Source of the DNA: Blattamonas nauphoetae | Lineage: Eukaryota; Preaxostyla; Oxymonadida | Direction: 5' to 3' | Length of the DNA stretch: 64,000 nucleotides | Assembly: GCA_033064195.1 (NCBI GenBank) | Contig: JARBJD010000291.1 | Coordinates: forward strand, 1-64,000 | Shown: piece after piece, positions 31,137 to 42,553 of the stretch | Layout: every line of letters begins with the position of its first letter | Numbering within the stretch: position 1 is the stretch's first letter | Position numbers and translations under genes: made by a program | The notes under the pieces: model-generated | Database searches by the model: none | The model's input: only the letters and a program-made list of their open reading frames with translations | What the model was told of the DNA's origin: nothing

Positions 31137-33703
31137 ATGTCAGCCCCTCGAACGGCTTCACCGCTGCGTTCCCCAAATCCTGATATCTTTAAACTCCCCA
31201 TTTTAATTGTTGGTCTCGAGAAACTTACAACACAAGTTGTCGCCAACATCCTGACTCAATCTTACACTGGTCTGATTCAATGTCACATATCACATTTCTA
31301 TCATTCTTATTCTTCCTTCTAGTTACATGTGCAATGAACGAAGACGAAGCAAATCAAGTCTTGGCGACGCAAGATATTCAGATCGTGTTCGTCCCGCTTG
31401 TCTTTCAGGAGAAGAGTGGACTGGATTTTATGGATGAGATTCATCAATCTTTTCCTGAACTTTTTGTTATTATTGTCTCAATGAATGAAGGAATTGATTC
31501 TATGAACAGAGCGTACAAGCGAGGAGCGACTGATGTTTTTCAGGTTCCAATTTCAACTGATATGGTCAAAGCCCGAGTCAACACACTTCTAGAACATTCA
31601 GTACTTCGAAGACAGACCAAATCTCTCTCACAGGCCCATGATTTGGCACTACACGAACGAAAGAATGACAATGAATCTTTTTCGGAGTTGGTTGGACAAA
31701 TCGACGATCTTCAAAAAGAGCTCGACAGATCACTCGATGAACTTACTGCACTTCAGGGAAAACTCCAGAAAAAGGATTCTGAACTTGCTAAAGAGCGCGA
31801 GAAAACAGCCAACTTCGCAAAACTTGTCATGGGCGCTTTTTCGGCAAAACCAGATGGAAAACCTCAACCTGCAGAGGTTACTTTGATGCAACTAGTTGAA
31901 AATGTGCCTGAAAAGGTTGTGAAAGATGCGAGAGACGTGACTCAAAAAATCACACGCGCAGCTGAAACTCCGATCCAAGCACTGACCAGAAACATTGGAG
32001 AGATTGTCCGAGGAGATAAGCAGATGAAGCCACAAGATTTGAAGAAAGCGCTGATGCAGATGGTTACCTCTCTCTCAGCCGAAGATCTCTACCAACCGCA
32101 ATTCCAGAAACTGTTCAAAGAGTGTGGTGTGGACGACATGACAAGACAATGGATCCTTGAAGAATTCAGCACGAAGCAAAAGCAGGTTCGAGACGAAGGC
32201 GCTCATAGTCACGAGGCTGTGAATGTTGTCCACGTCGGCGACACGAGTATGCTCAAGGAATGGTCCTTCAACCCCTTCTACTTCCAGGAAGACGCGCTTT
32301 TCTCTTTTATTGAGCTCATGTTCAACGAATTCGGACTCCTCTCACGATTTCGTGTTGAACCATCCACTTTTCGCGATTTCGTTCATCAGCTCCGCCATGC
32401 TCATGCGGACATTCCGTACCACAGCTTTTTGCATTCCTTTGATTGCTGTCAGACCGCCTTTTTGTTTTTGACGAAAACTGACATCACAAAATACCTGACC
32501 CCACTCGACATCTTCGGCATCCTGATTGCCACCCTCTGCCAGGACATCGACCACCCTGGCCTAAACAACCTCTACCAGGTCAACGCGCAAACTCCCCTTG
32601 CCCTCACATACAACGACATCTCTGTCCTTGAAAACTTCCACGCGACGCGCTGTTTCGCCCTCCTCAGCCGGACAGGCATGCTGAAGAACCTGTCTCCAGC
32701 TGAATACGTTGAACTCCGCCGCAACATCATCACCGGCATCCTCTCGACCGACATGTCCTCCCACTTCACCCTCCTCACCCGCCTCGCCACACACATCGAG
32801 ACGAAGCCGTTCAGCCGGCAGAACCCCGAGGACAGGCAGCTCCTGTTCTCGGTCATCGTGCACGCCGTCGACCTCAGCAACACCACAAAGCCGTGGCATC
32901 TCTGCAAGAAATGGTGCGAGCTGATGCAGGAGGAGTTTGTGCGGCAGGGCGACGTGGAGATTGAGCACGACCTGCCCCGCTCGCCGTACATGGTGCGGAG
33001 TGCAGAGAACCTGAGCAAGATGATGCTGAACATGATCGACTACTGCGTCTTCCCGCTCTACCAGTCCCTCTGCCGCCTCTTCCCCACCCTCCAGCCCTGC
33101 CTCGCCAACATCCAAGCCAACAGACTGCAGTTCATGCAGGGCAACTCCGACACTCGCATCCCCGAAATCCCGCTCGAGGACACAATCTACTTCGCTGGCG
33201 ACCCCAACCGCGACGGGACCGAAGACGAGGACGACACTCCCACTCAGCTCACCAACTTCTCGTCGCAGCCCCTCAGCCTCTCCCCCAAGCTCTCCACCGC
33301 AACACTCGCCGACAGTCCGACAGACCGGCCGAAGCAGAAGGCGAGCGGATCGAGGCGGAACTCGACAATGATTGTCAACGTCAACACGTCCAGCGACGGC
33401 AAGCGAAGCCCGCTGGAGTCGCCACAGCAAAAGCAGCTGGTCGAGTCGAACCTGTTTCAGATGAACGTGTCGCCGTCGATGGGGAAGGACTCCCTCATCC
33501 AGGCCGGCACTCCCACCACACACAGGTCGTCTCCTGCTGTCACGAAGAAGACGCGGCCAGGCGTGATCACCGTCAGCCCCGCCCAGCCGCACACAGGCTT
33601 CCACACACCCTCCCCGCAGTCCACCACTCCCGAACCCAAACCGAAGCGAGTGGGGTCGTCGAGGGGAGGAGTGCGGATTGTGATGACGAAGAAGAAGGAG
33701 TAG
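31137..33703 (+). CDS. receiver-like domain fused to class I cyclic-nucleotide phosphodiesterase
   Basis: Two exons with a 53-nt intron (31270-31322) give 837 aa. The first 120 residues have the alternating strand/helix pattern of a response-regulator receiver (LPILIVGLEK..., GLDFMDEI, VIIVSMNE, RGATDVFQVP), but the phospho-acceptor Asp position is Pro and the conserved Lys is Val, so it cannot be phosphorylated normally. A coiled coil follows (about 125-195). The catalytic domain (about 380-630) has YHSFLH (near residue 410), DIDHPG, HAVDLSNTTKPW with metal-binding Asp561, and MIDYCVFPLY. The metal-binding His of the HD motif is Gln451 (CAG, 32540-32542). The C-terminus is Ser/Pro-rich and disordered. 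Substrate (cAMP or cGMP) cannot be told from the sequence; activity is doubtful given the lost ligand. Confidence 0.85.
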
Positions 33704-33881
33704 GGGATTCATTATTTGTCTTTGTTCGGTCAGTGGAAGGGATTAGGCACTTCACCCACAGTTTGATTAAGTTTGTCTCTTTCCATCGTTTTGCATCTGC
33801 AAAAAGGGCAGTTTTATTCTTTTTTCAAGTCTCAAATCCAAATCAAGAAGAATCAAAAGAAGACACTCGAAGATACTCCAC

Positions 33882-35677
33882 TCACAGCGAGTAGAACATG
33901 AATGTGGGTGGCAGCTGGAGCGACATCAGAAGGCGCTGTGTCCGCGCCTCGCTGGATTGATCTGTCGCGCCCGGCGGTTGTTCGTTCGAGACAGGCGTTG
34001 CATCTGGCGGCACGGCATTCTGTGGAGAGCGGAGGAGGGACTCGGCCCTGCTCGCTGTGAGCACAGTGCACGTGCTTTTCCCAGCAGATTGGGTTTTCAC
34101 GTCTGCCTCGCGAATCAGCCGCTTGATCTCCTCCTCCTCGTCGGCCTCGAGGTCCCTCTGCGACCACTCGGACACGTCAAACAGCTGCATCTTCGGCAGG
34201 TCGGTGGCGACTGCGTCCTTCTTCTTGTTCTTCTTCTTCTTCGACGACAGTGCCACCTGTGCTGAGGGGGTGTACACAAACAGGCCGTACTGTTCCAACT
34301 GCCGAGCGAGGCTGCAGGCTCTCCCGCGCTCAGCCGCGAGGCGTTCCTGCCGCCGCCGCTCTTTCTTTGTCTCTGTCTTTGCGTTCGACTCTTTCTGCTC
34401 GTCTCTCTCCTCAGAGTCTCTGTTCTCGTCAGTTGGGGCGTTTCGGAGGAAGGTCCAGTCCCGCTTGAGGAGAAGAGTGAATGCTTCCAAGACGAGTCGC
34501 TGTGCAGTGTGTATATGCATGCTTCTCTGCGTCAAATGCACAGATGTGTCTGAAACGGGCTGGGGCATGAGATGGTAGAATATGTAGAACAAAGAGTGAT
34601 CGGAGAGGGAAGTGAGGGAATTCGTGTCGATTTGTGAAGGATTGGATTGGAAGGCATGTAAAACATGAGGCGGTTGGACAAGAGAGGAGTCAAGCATTGG
34701 TTGCTGGGTGTACAGAGGAGTGATGAATTTAAGGACGGCAGATTGGTGTATCTGCGGAAGTGCTGGGGCGATGTTTTTGGGTGTTGAATTGGGAAGCAAC
34801 GAGTACAGCCCGAATGGTTCTGTGTCCGATGAAGTGTAAAGGGGGGGACGGCTTTCGAGGGGATTTATGGAGAGTGTTTCGGGATGAGGTTGGGTCAAAG
34901 TGAACGGCGGATCAAAAGGCGTGACCAGCCTCGAAGGGAGGGGGTGAAAACGAGGGGTCGGCGGGAATTCAGGAAATGAAACAAGAGGCATTGTTCGATT
35001 TGATTGAATTTTGTACGTGGCCTGTTGATTGGGGAAGAATTGGATGGGAGGTGGTGAGTCTCGATCTGCCTGCGTGTTTGAAGGAAGACTGGGGAAATCA
35101 TGAATGGCTCCGTCAGCATGAGGACTCGATGGACCAATTTGTCCGGTTGCCAAGTAAGGTGAACTGTGAATTGGGAACGTTACCGCAGGTTTCGGTGATT
35201 GGTTCATGTTGAGTGCAGGGGATAGAGATGTGATGGGAAGAGAAGATTTTGGTGGAAGAGTGATGGGCTGTATGACAGGACTCTGATTGAACTTGATTAC
35301 GTGTTGGGATGGCGTTGAAATAGGAGAAAATGATTGAGGAGGGGTGAAGAGCGGAGTTGTACGGGGTGTCGGAGAAATTTGTGCATATCCTACAGAGAAA
35401 AGTCAAAGAGAAGAGTGATATTTCGTTCAAAATGAAGATATACCAGATTTTGTTCCTTGTGAGTCGAGAGAAAACTGTTGTGACTGCTAGAGGAGATAAG
35501 GCGATTTATTCACATCAAAAAAAGGAAAAACATTTGAAAAACTAGAAATGTATTGGGAAATGTTGAGAAAAATCGAATTAAAGCAAAAATAGTGATGGAA
35601 TGTCGACGATTCTGATGGATTGAAAAGCACACAGGGACGGCGTTTGAGGGGATGAATTGAACATTTCGTTGGGCCAT
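33882..35677 (-). CDS. NOT-box protein, CNOT2/CNOT3-like
   Basis: Three exons (39 nt, 43 nt, then the main frame) with introns at 35487-35638 and 35390-35443 give 529 aa in an intact frame. The N-terminal half is a Pro/Ser/Gln-rich low-complexity linker. A NOT-box-like module follows: SLSDHSLFYIFYHLMPQP, a helix AQRLVLEAFTLLLKRDWTFL, then after a charged Lys/Glu-rich insertion an YGLFVY strand and an FDVSEWSQ block, matching the order of the NOT2/3/5 domain (LFFIFY, AAKEL..R.WRYH, YIYFDYETW). NOT proteins hold the CCR4-NOT deadenylase together. The insertion and the short end make it divergent; other NOT-box proteins (NOT3, NOT5) are equally possible. Confidence 0.6.
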
Positions 35678-35928
35678 GGCGGATTTTAACGACAGTACGA
35701 TCAAATAAACGAGATACAAATAAGAATATCGTCGTACGTCCTGTGTGAAGAGAAAAAAGAAATGTCTCCTGGGTATGATCAGTTCACAATCGCAAAGGAG
35801 AGCTTGTCATAAGTTTTTTACAAGAGTGAACACATTCTACAGCATTTTAAACAATCATGGAGTAGCGTATTGTGAGAATCGGACTCTTTTGCATCACTTT
35901 GGGATCGATGTCCCATGTCCTCTTTCTC

Positions 35929-36730
35929 ATGACATCTTCATTTGCTGGTGAAGAGCCAGAAGACGACATTGATGATGGAGACACATTCAATCAAATGTAT
36001 ATTCCATCACAGCCCTCCCAAGTTCCATCATCTTCCACAAGTGGCCGAAGAGGTCCTGGTGATGTTCTCCTCCATGATGAAGAAGAAGACTATGGTATTT
36101 CATTCCTTATATCGAGTCTATCGTTCATTTTGTTCATTTTTTCCGTTCACTTACTCTTTGTAAACATGAATTCAAGCAGATCTTGCTCACTCACCTGGAG
36201 CATCGCTCGATTTGCTCTCCTCACCTTATCATATCCCCAACGCTGATAATATTCCGATTTCTACGCAAACAAAGGGAATGACAGTTTCGTTCGAAGCACA
36301 AAAAGTTCCCAAAGTCCAAACTCAACTAAGTATGGAATTCTTTCGCATATACTCCACTGTTTTACACATAACATGCATCCTTTCTCTCTCATTTCTTTTC
36401 TTTGGGTATTATCATCAGATTACCATTATTCAAGAGTTTATTTTGGAGCCCGGAACCAGAACAAAGTCGCTGCCTCAACACTTGAAAAGGCACTGAACAC
36501 CATCACTACTCGTCTTGGACATACCACACCGATTCTTCAGGTACACTTTCTTCTTCTTTTGTTGTCAACTTTTGATACACAACTTCGATCCGCGTCGTTT
36601 TGTTCATTGGTCATCTATCATCGTCTCTCCCGCTTAGACAACAACACAGAACCTCCAAACAGCAAACAACGACTTAAAGTCTCTTCGAGAACAACTTGCA
36701 TCATTTAATTCTTCATTTGTATTCTGGTGA
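35929..36730 (+). CDS. 176-aa coiled-coil protein, four exons
   Basis: Introns at 36095-36179, 36330-36418 and 36541-36637 join four exons of 166, 150, 122 and 93 nt into exactly 177 codons. The N-terminal half is acidic and disordered (FAGEEPEDDIDDGD; HDEEEDYDLAHSPG). The C-terminal half is a coiled coil (STLEKALNTITTRLGHTTPI, then TTTQNLQTANNDLKSLREQL) ending SSFVFW. Size and layout resemble small coiled-coil subunits of BLOC-1/BORC or Mediator-type assemblies, but no signature proves any of these. The gene lies head to head with the NOT-box gene, 251 bp away. Confidence 0.65.
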
Positions 36731-36865
36731 TCCGAGCACTTTCACCAATTTTCAACAACGACCTTGTGAGGGTTGGGGTAAGTTAGCTACATCAGGGATG
36801 GACCTGACCTGTGCAGCATAGTGTTTGTGCATAATAAATCAATTGTGAAGCGCAACGAAGAGAAA

Positions 36866-37750
36866 TCAACGAAGATGCAATGAAGAGCCTGGTGGGAGGG
36901 ACGACACAAATGGAACTTCAGTGGACGAATGCTGGGGTTGCCCAGTCAGAGCTTTGTACGAGACGTGCTTCACCGAATACTCCATTGTAGTGACGATTCC
37001 ACACCGAAGAAGAGTGATCTGAGACGAAGACGTGTGAATGACGAGTGAATGCACAGACCTGCTCTTCGCGGGCATCCTTTTCCTCGGGATGCTTCTCTGC
37101 CCGCCAAGTCAGCCACATGTACACAAGCTGCGCATAGTCAGCAATTCTGCTGAACCCACCCTCGCTGACAAAGGCGACACGGTTTGTTGTGAGTCCGGTG
37201 TGTGTGTAATCGAGTGTGATTCGACAAGACACAAGTTTGGTGCCGTTGCTTCTGTGGACAATCCGTCTGACGGGACAGGATGAGAGCGAGGATGGAGAAA
37301 GTGTCAAAGAGAGGCGAATGAATACTTTGGTTCGATGGCAACAATACTATCAATGTTGACAGACACATCCTAAACTCAGAGAGAACGCAAGAATTATCGT
37401 CAGAGCAAAGAAGAATCATTTGTTCAGAAAGAATCGTGAAAGAAATTGATCAACAAGAAATCGTGATTCATCTCTCAAAAACGAACCTTCCGAGTGGAGC
37501 ATGTCAGTTTCGAGAATATCGAATCTTTCCGACGGAAGAAGGCGTAGCTGTTCGAAAGGTCGATTGTGACGCTTCCACTGTGTGCCTTTGCGCCATAATA
37601 CACTCCCTGCATCAAAAAAGGAATATACAGACAAATAAGGGAATGATTCTCTGAGAAGTAGATTGAGTGCGAAGAAGTTTGTGTCAGATGATTGAAAGGA
37701 TTTTGCTGTCGAAATTTTGGGAAGTGCATACAAAAAAGATAGCGAAGCAA
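36866..37750 (-). CDS. multi-exon gene of unknown function, 5' end uncertain
   Basis: The last four exons are well supported: introns at 37370-37486 (117 nt), 37267-37325 (59 nt) and 37019-37058 (40 nt) keep frame. They encode, in order, YGAKAHSGSVTIDLSNSY with FFRRKDSIFSKLTCSTRK; DVSVNIDSIVAIEPK; RIVHRSNGTKLVSCRITLDY through YAQLVYMWLTWRAEKHPEEK; and ITLLRCGIVTTMEYSVKHVS to the stop at 36866. The strand-rich middle (SCRITLDYTHTGLTTNRVAF) suggests a beta-sandwich. Upstream, several short hydrophobic frames between 37750 and 38048 could hold a signal-anchor exon, but no junction is convincing. I do not recognise the family. The gene is divergent from DENND6. Confidence 0.5.
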
Positions 37751-38048
37751 CTCAAAATCCAGAGATCCTACGAGAACATTCGAAGAATGAAGAAAAGTTC
37801 GAGTTAGAGATAATAGAACACACAGCAGAAAAAGAAGATGAGATGCTAATCAGTGAGGATATGATCCCCAACAGTCCACAAATAAGAAGCATGATATACG
37901 TTCGACCGCTACGATTTGTCTCTTACCATACGACAGTCAAAAGAATGAACAACGAGTAACAAAAAACCGTGGTATGTGAGTTGCCGTTTCGAATCATCAA
38001 AGTCAAAGACATGAGACGATAGGAGAGATTCAGGAAGTATTCCTGTTG

Positions 38049-40686
38049 ATGACATGTGACCAGATTCTTGGCCCGACATCGATCGTCCCATGCTCCACTC
38101 CCACTCTCCAATTCTCTCATACTTTGGACAATTTGATGAATCCACTCCCCTGGATTCATTCTGTGAGTGGAGTTACCTTTGATTTGGATATCGGGCAAGT
38201 TACAGAGTGGACAGTTGGCACACCACTGACGAAACACGAACAACTCCACATGTCTGACTTTACCCTTTTTTTCTGAAAATAATCTCTGAATTCAATATTG
38301 CAGAAGTGTGCTCTCCTTTCCAGAAACGTCAACCACTGCCACTATCGATCATATCCACTCCTTCAGAATTATCCACCACCGATCTGTTCCTGGAGCTCCT
38401 CCTCAGTCCCTTTATTGCTTTTCATACTTCCACCAAGAACGGGATCCTAGCATCCCTCGTGGATACTATCAAAAAGCACTCAACATCGTGACATACTACC
38501 CATTCATCACTTTCTTCACCGAAGTCGTCTCGCTCGCTGGCCTCCAATACCATACAGACCGCCAGCCTAACGGAGAGAGAATTCTTGCAGAGTCTTCTGC
38601 TTGGCCACCATTTCAATCGAACCTCTCAGCTTCTGTGACCTTCTTCGACAGAGTCCTGTCTCTTGTTATTCCTCATTCTTTTGAAATACCTTCCGTTTTT
38701 CTTGGCCTTTCGTACAAACATCCTCAGATACAGTTGTTTTCTACACATTCTCGAGTGCGTACCTCTCACAGAACCGCCTCCTCACCTCAAGTTAAATCAG
38801 GAAACACTTCACCGCAAACCACTTCTCTATTGACACTTGACTATCAGCCAATAGCCCCACATGTCAAAGACACTCTCATAAAGGACCTTACTTCTGCGGT
38901 CGGGGCATCCCCTCTCTCGCCTGGACACATCTCCCTCCTCCAGCAGACCGCCCCTCTGTCGCGGCCTCTCCACCGTTTTTCGTCTGACATTCGGTTCCTT
39001 TGGGAGTTGGTGATTACTGGAAGTCCCATTGTTGTTCATACACCGTCCCCGCAGCTGTCAAGCTCGATCGTCAATTCCCTCGTTGCCCTCACATTCCCCC
39101 TCCCGTACACTTCCGATTTCCGCCCTTATTATGCTCTCATTGAGAACGAGGCATCCAACGTGCGGCATTCATTCAGTCCACTCCCTCACTCCGATTCTCG
39201 AGCTCAAACACTCTTTGAAGGAGCACAAGCGGTTGCGACTGGATCTGCCCCCATATTTTTCCCCACAGCTGAGTCATTTTCATCTGAGCCTGCTCTTTTT
39301 TCGCAGTCCAGTGACCAGCCAACAGAAAACGAAGAACTGTCGACCTCAGTGGAATCAGACTCTGCAGATCCCCCCTCATCGCCAATCCAAAAGGAACTAC
39401 TGCAACCATCAATCTCACCTCTCCCTTTTCTTGGACAGAAAGCTCCCCGTATCATCGGAACAACAAACTCATTGTTCTTAACCATGTTCAAGGACTGCCC
39501 GACATTCATCCATGCTGGGAGCTGGGCCAAATCATCACCTGCACTGCACACTTCCAATCCTCCACACAATCAAACAGATACACCCAATCAACACGATGCG
39601 CCTCATTCAACAGACCATTCTTTGGATTCGTCGCAAGGTGGACAAACACGTCCAGCTTCACAACGACTAAGTTCATCATTCAGTGTCGTTGAACAGAGCA
39701 ACCCACTTCGTTCTCCGAAACTCTCAGCTCAGTTGTCAAGTTCAGGCTCCCTCTCGCCGCGAAGCTCCGCCTCAACGAGGCCTACCCCTCCCTCAAATTC
39801 GACGCTCAATGCCTCTGGACTTCAACATCCTGAAGGTATCATTTCCAAAATCAAGCCGCTTCTTCCTCGGGACAAAAACCTGGCGGTCGCTCTTGAAAGG
39901 GAGTTGGCATATATTCGGAAGCTCCAGGACGAGGATGCACATTCTGCTCAGCGAAAAGAGCATATTCAGCAGGAAATTGATCAGACGTACGACAAAATGA
40001 CAAACCTGATCCGAGAAATGGTCCTGGAATTGACTCTCGTTTTCCTCGTCCCTCTCGAGGCATTTTTTACTGTGAATATTCCAAAGCTTCATGAATCTCC
40101 TGACCATCCTCTATTCTCTCTACCAATCGATCCATTCGCCCCAGTTGGCCCGCTACCTGTCTTTTCGATCACGTCTTTCTCAACATTCTTTTTGGACAAC
40201 TTCCATCGTTTTAACTTCCCGCAAGGCTTTAAGCGAGGAAATCTCCTCAAATTGTATGAAGCTTTCGTGAAAACTCCTTCATTTGATGCGTACCTCAACA
40301 TTCGGTCGTCGCTCAGAAAGAAGGAAATCCAACTGATGAATTTGCAGGGTATCGCTCTCTATGACTTTTCCAGCGAGTATCTCACAAAAACATTCACAAC
40401 AGACGAAAAATGGATTGACTTATACATTTCTTTGAGGGAGGTGAAACGAAAATGGGAACAAACACTCGAAAGGCAAGAATCACATCCATCTTCAATATTA
40501 GAAACATCATGTGCTCCATGGAAGACACTTGAAGAGAGAATTGGTTGGATTGAGACGAAAATGAGTTCTCTCCTCCCTTTTCTCCCACCTGACTTCCGAG
40601 CAGTAGTGGAGCTCAAAACTGACTCATCTCCGGCACCCACCTCTCCGTCTCTTCCGCCTGATTCTCAACCATCCAGTTCATCCTGA
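38049..40686 (+). CDS. DENND6 (FAM116) DENN-domain protein
   Basis: A Rab guanine-nucleotide exchange factor family; DENND6 acts on Rab14 in endosomal recycling in animals. Two exons with a 52-nt intron (38252-38303) give 861 aa. Exon 1 carries the N-terminal DENN strand (PWIHSVSGVTFDLDIGQ), and the junction restores HISVLSFPETS. Exon 2 carries PRGYYQKALNIVTYYPFITF, the core LWELVITGSPIVVHTPSPQL with FPLPYTSDFRPYYALIENE, then IIGTTNSLFLTMFKDCPTFI, and the C-terminal YEAFVKTPSFDAYLNIRSSLR. Each block has its counterpart in animal DENND6 in the same order. Ser/Pro-rich insertions (about residues 225-260 and 385-610) make it longer than the roughly 600-aa animal protein. The antisense frames over exon 1 are shadows. 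Confidence 0.85.
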
Positions 40687-40818
40687 TAACATCCGGTATT
40701 TCAGAAAAAGAGGATAAAGACAAATCTGGGAGAGAATGACATCAGTAGAAAAAATGGAGAGAGATGGACGTCAGAAAAACGTTAGACAAGGTAAAGAAGA
40801 GGGTGACAATAGTGAGTG

Positions 40819-41702
40819 TTATTGTTCACCAAGTTTTTCTTTGACATCTTCGGGATTTGGACGCTTTTCGAGGTTGTCCTTGAGTGATTTTTGCGTCATC
40901 TGCAGTTTGAGCTCGTCAGCACGAGCAGCCTGGGCTGGAGGAACATTCTGGTGGAGAATGTCTGAGAAGAATGAAGAAGAAGAGGGAGACTTTTCTTTTG
41001 GAGTTCTTCTTTCTCAGGACGATGTTCGAGGCTGGTTTTCACGTCTTTTTTCTTTTTCTCCATTGCGAGTGCCTCAGCCTTTGCTTGATGTGTGGCTGGA
41101 CCCGTGTTGTGGAGAATGTCTGCGACTCATAAAGAATGGAGGAAGAGATACTCACTCGTTGCAGGTCTTCTTTCTCGGGTCTGTGCTCGAGACCATCCTT
41201 CACATCCTTCTTTTTCTTTTCCAAAGCAAGTGCGTCAGCTTTGGCTTGGTATTGAGCAGGGCCAGATGTGTGTAGAATGTCTAGGAAAGGGGTGAAAAAG
41301 TGGAGCAGGGATACTAACGCGTTCGAGCTCATCCTTGTTGGGACGGTTTTCCAGGCCTGACTGAACATCTTTCTTTTTCTTCTCAAGGGCAAGAGCATCA
41401 GCTTGGGCCTGGAACTTGTCGGGGCCGGAATTATGAAGGATATCTAAAACACGAATAGGGCATCAAAAATAGCGAAAAGAAATATCAAATCGATGTTCAA
41501 AAAAAGGCTGTGGAAAATGCAGGAGTATGGAGCCAGAACAGTGCAGAAATTTAAAAAGAAAGTGCTGAAATGTTTATGTTCCCAAACTGGTCCGCTGGAG
41601 ATCTTCCTTCTTTGGGCGTTCTTTGATCTCTTTTTCAAGTGTGATTGCTGCTGTTTTCTTGTCAACTTCGGTGACAATTTCTGATTTAGGCACTTCCGAC
41701 AT
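40819..41702 (-). CDS. five-repeat RPEL protein, one repeat per exon
   Basis: RPEL motifs bind G-actin in MRTF and Phactr proteins. Five exons (115, 129, 129, 129, 143 nt) with introns 41444-41587, 41281-41314, 41120-41151 and 40962-40990 give exactly 215 codons. Each repeat has the core (E/K)xRPxxE(D/E)L followed by NILH: KERPKKEDLQR, ENRPNKDELER, EHRPEKEDLQR, EHRPEKEELQK and the last EKRPNPEDVKE. All four introns split the same Asn codon of the NILH block after its first base. The protein is almost only repeats, with no nuclear signal or other domain. It probably buffers or senses monomeric actin; that role is inferred from the motif. The start is 58 bp from a divergent gene. Confidence 0.85.
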
Positions 41703-41760
41703 GGAATATTACGTCTATGGGAGGATCAATTTTCTCTCTTCAAATCTTCATCAATATCCC
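41703..41760. promoter_or_regulatory. 58-bp bidirectional promoter
   Basis: Only 58 bases separate the start codons of the divergent RPEL and Ser/Arg-rich genes, so both promoters and 5' UTRs must fit in or overlap this stretch, or extend into coding DNA. Confidence 0.5.
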
Positions 41761-42480
41761 ATGAGTACTCGTGAGTTTGTTTATTGCTACTTCTGCATTG
41801 CCTTTTCCATTTATTTTTCAATGTAGGCTTGATGAAGCACTTTTAAACCAGTTCATGCAATCCATCACTCCATCCCAGAAAAAGGAAAGATCTTCCTCTT
41901 CACGTCGCCATAAACATCAAAAATCATCATCCCATCGTTCTGAGCACCGGTCATCGCATCGATCTCGGCATCACACCACATCAGACACTGAAGAATCTTC
42001 ATCCTCTGCTCATTCTTCGAGCGAAATTAAAAAACGAAAACGAACATCTCATTCTTCACGATCACATCATAAACGGCGTGTGCATCACAAAGCCAGACAC
42101 AGGAGTTCTTCCCCATCAGAACCGCAGGAAGCAATCCCGTTCCATGCAGAAGATGATGTTCTCGATACAACACACTTTCGGGAACAGTCCATGGAGCATA
42201 TTATGAAGGCTAGACAGGGAAAATACGCACAGAGAACAGTTACAACACAATACAACCGAACAGCAGCACAAACACAGGTGAAGCCAAAGGCAAAATTACC
42301 ATGGGAAAAGCGGGATGCAGGTATGTCTTTTTGTAGTCTTAACTCTCCAGATGGCTCTGATAAGCATTGCTGGCATTGATTATTTCGTTTTGGGCGAATA
42401 TTCTGACTTTTGAGTTTTGTTTCCAATTCATCATTGAATGCACAACAGAGTTTGATAAAACCATCTCCCAGAAACAATAA
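41761..42480 (+). CDS. 179-aa Ser/Arg/His-rich protein
   Basis: Three exons: a 14-nt first exon (MSTR and two bases), intron 41775-41826, main exon, intron 42321-42448, and a 32-nt last exon; together 180 codons in frame. The product begins MSTRELDEALLNQFMQSI, then has a long region of Ser, Arg and His (SSSHRSEHRSSHRSRHH) like the RS domains of splicing-related proteins, an acidic bridge, and a conserved-looking end (AKLPWEKRDAEFDKTISQKQ). No RNA-binding domain is present. A role as a small spliceosome-associated or RS-type nuclear protein is plausible from composition alone. The tiny first exon is chosen because it is the only one that restores the frame with a GT-AG junction. Confidence 0.6.
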
Positions 42481-42553
42481 ACTCCATTTCTCAAGACAAG
42501 TTCGGAATCTGAAAGGCACTCAGAGATCTCCCCATCGTTGAATTCTATTTGTC

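Noticed and set aside
37909-38249. Two minus-strand frames of 78 and 108 codons
   Set aside because: They lie over the first exon of DENND6, whose plus-strand reading matches the family block by block.
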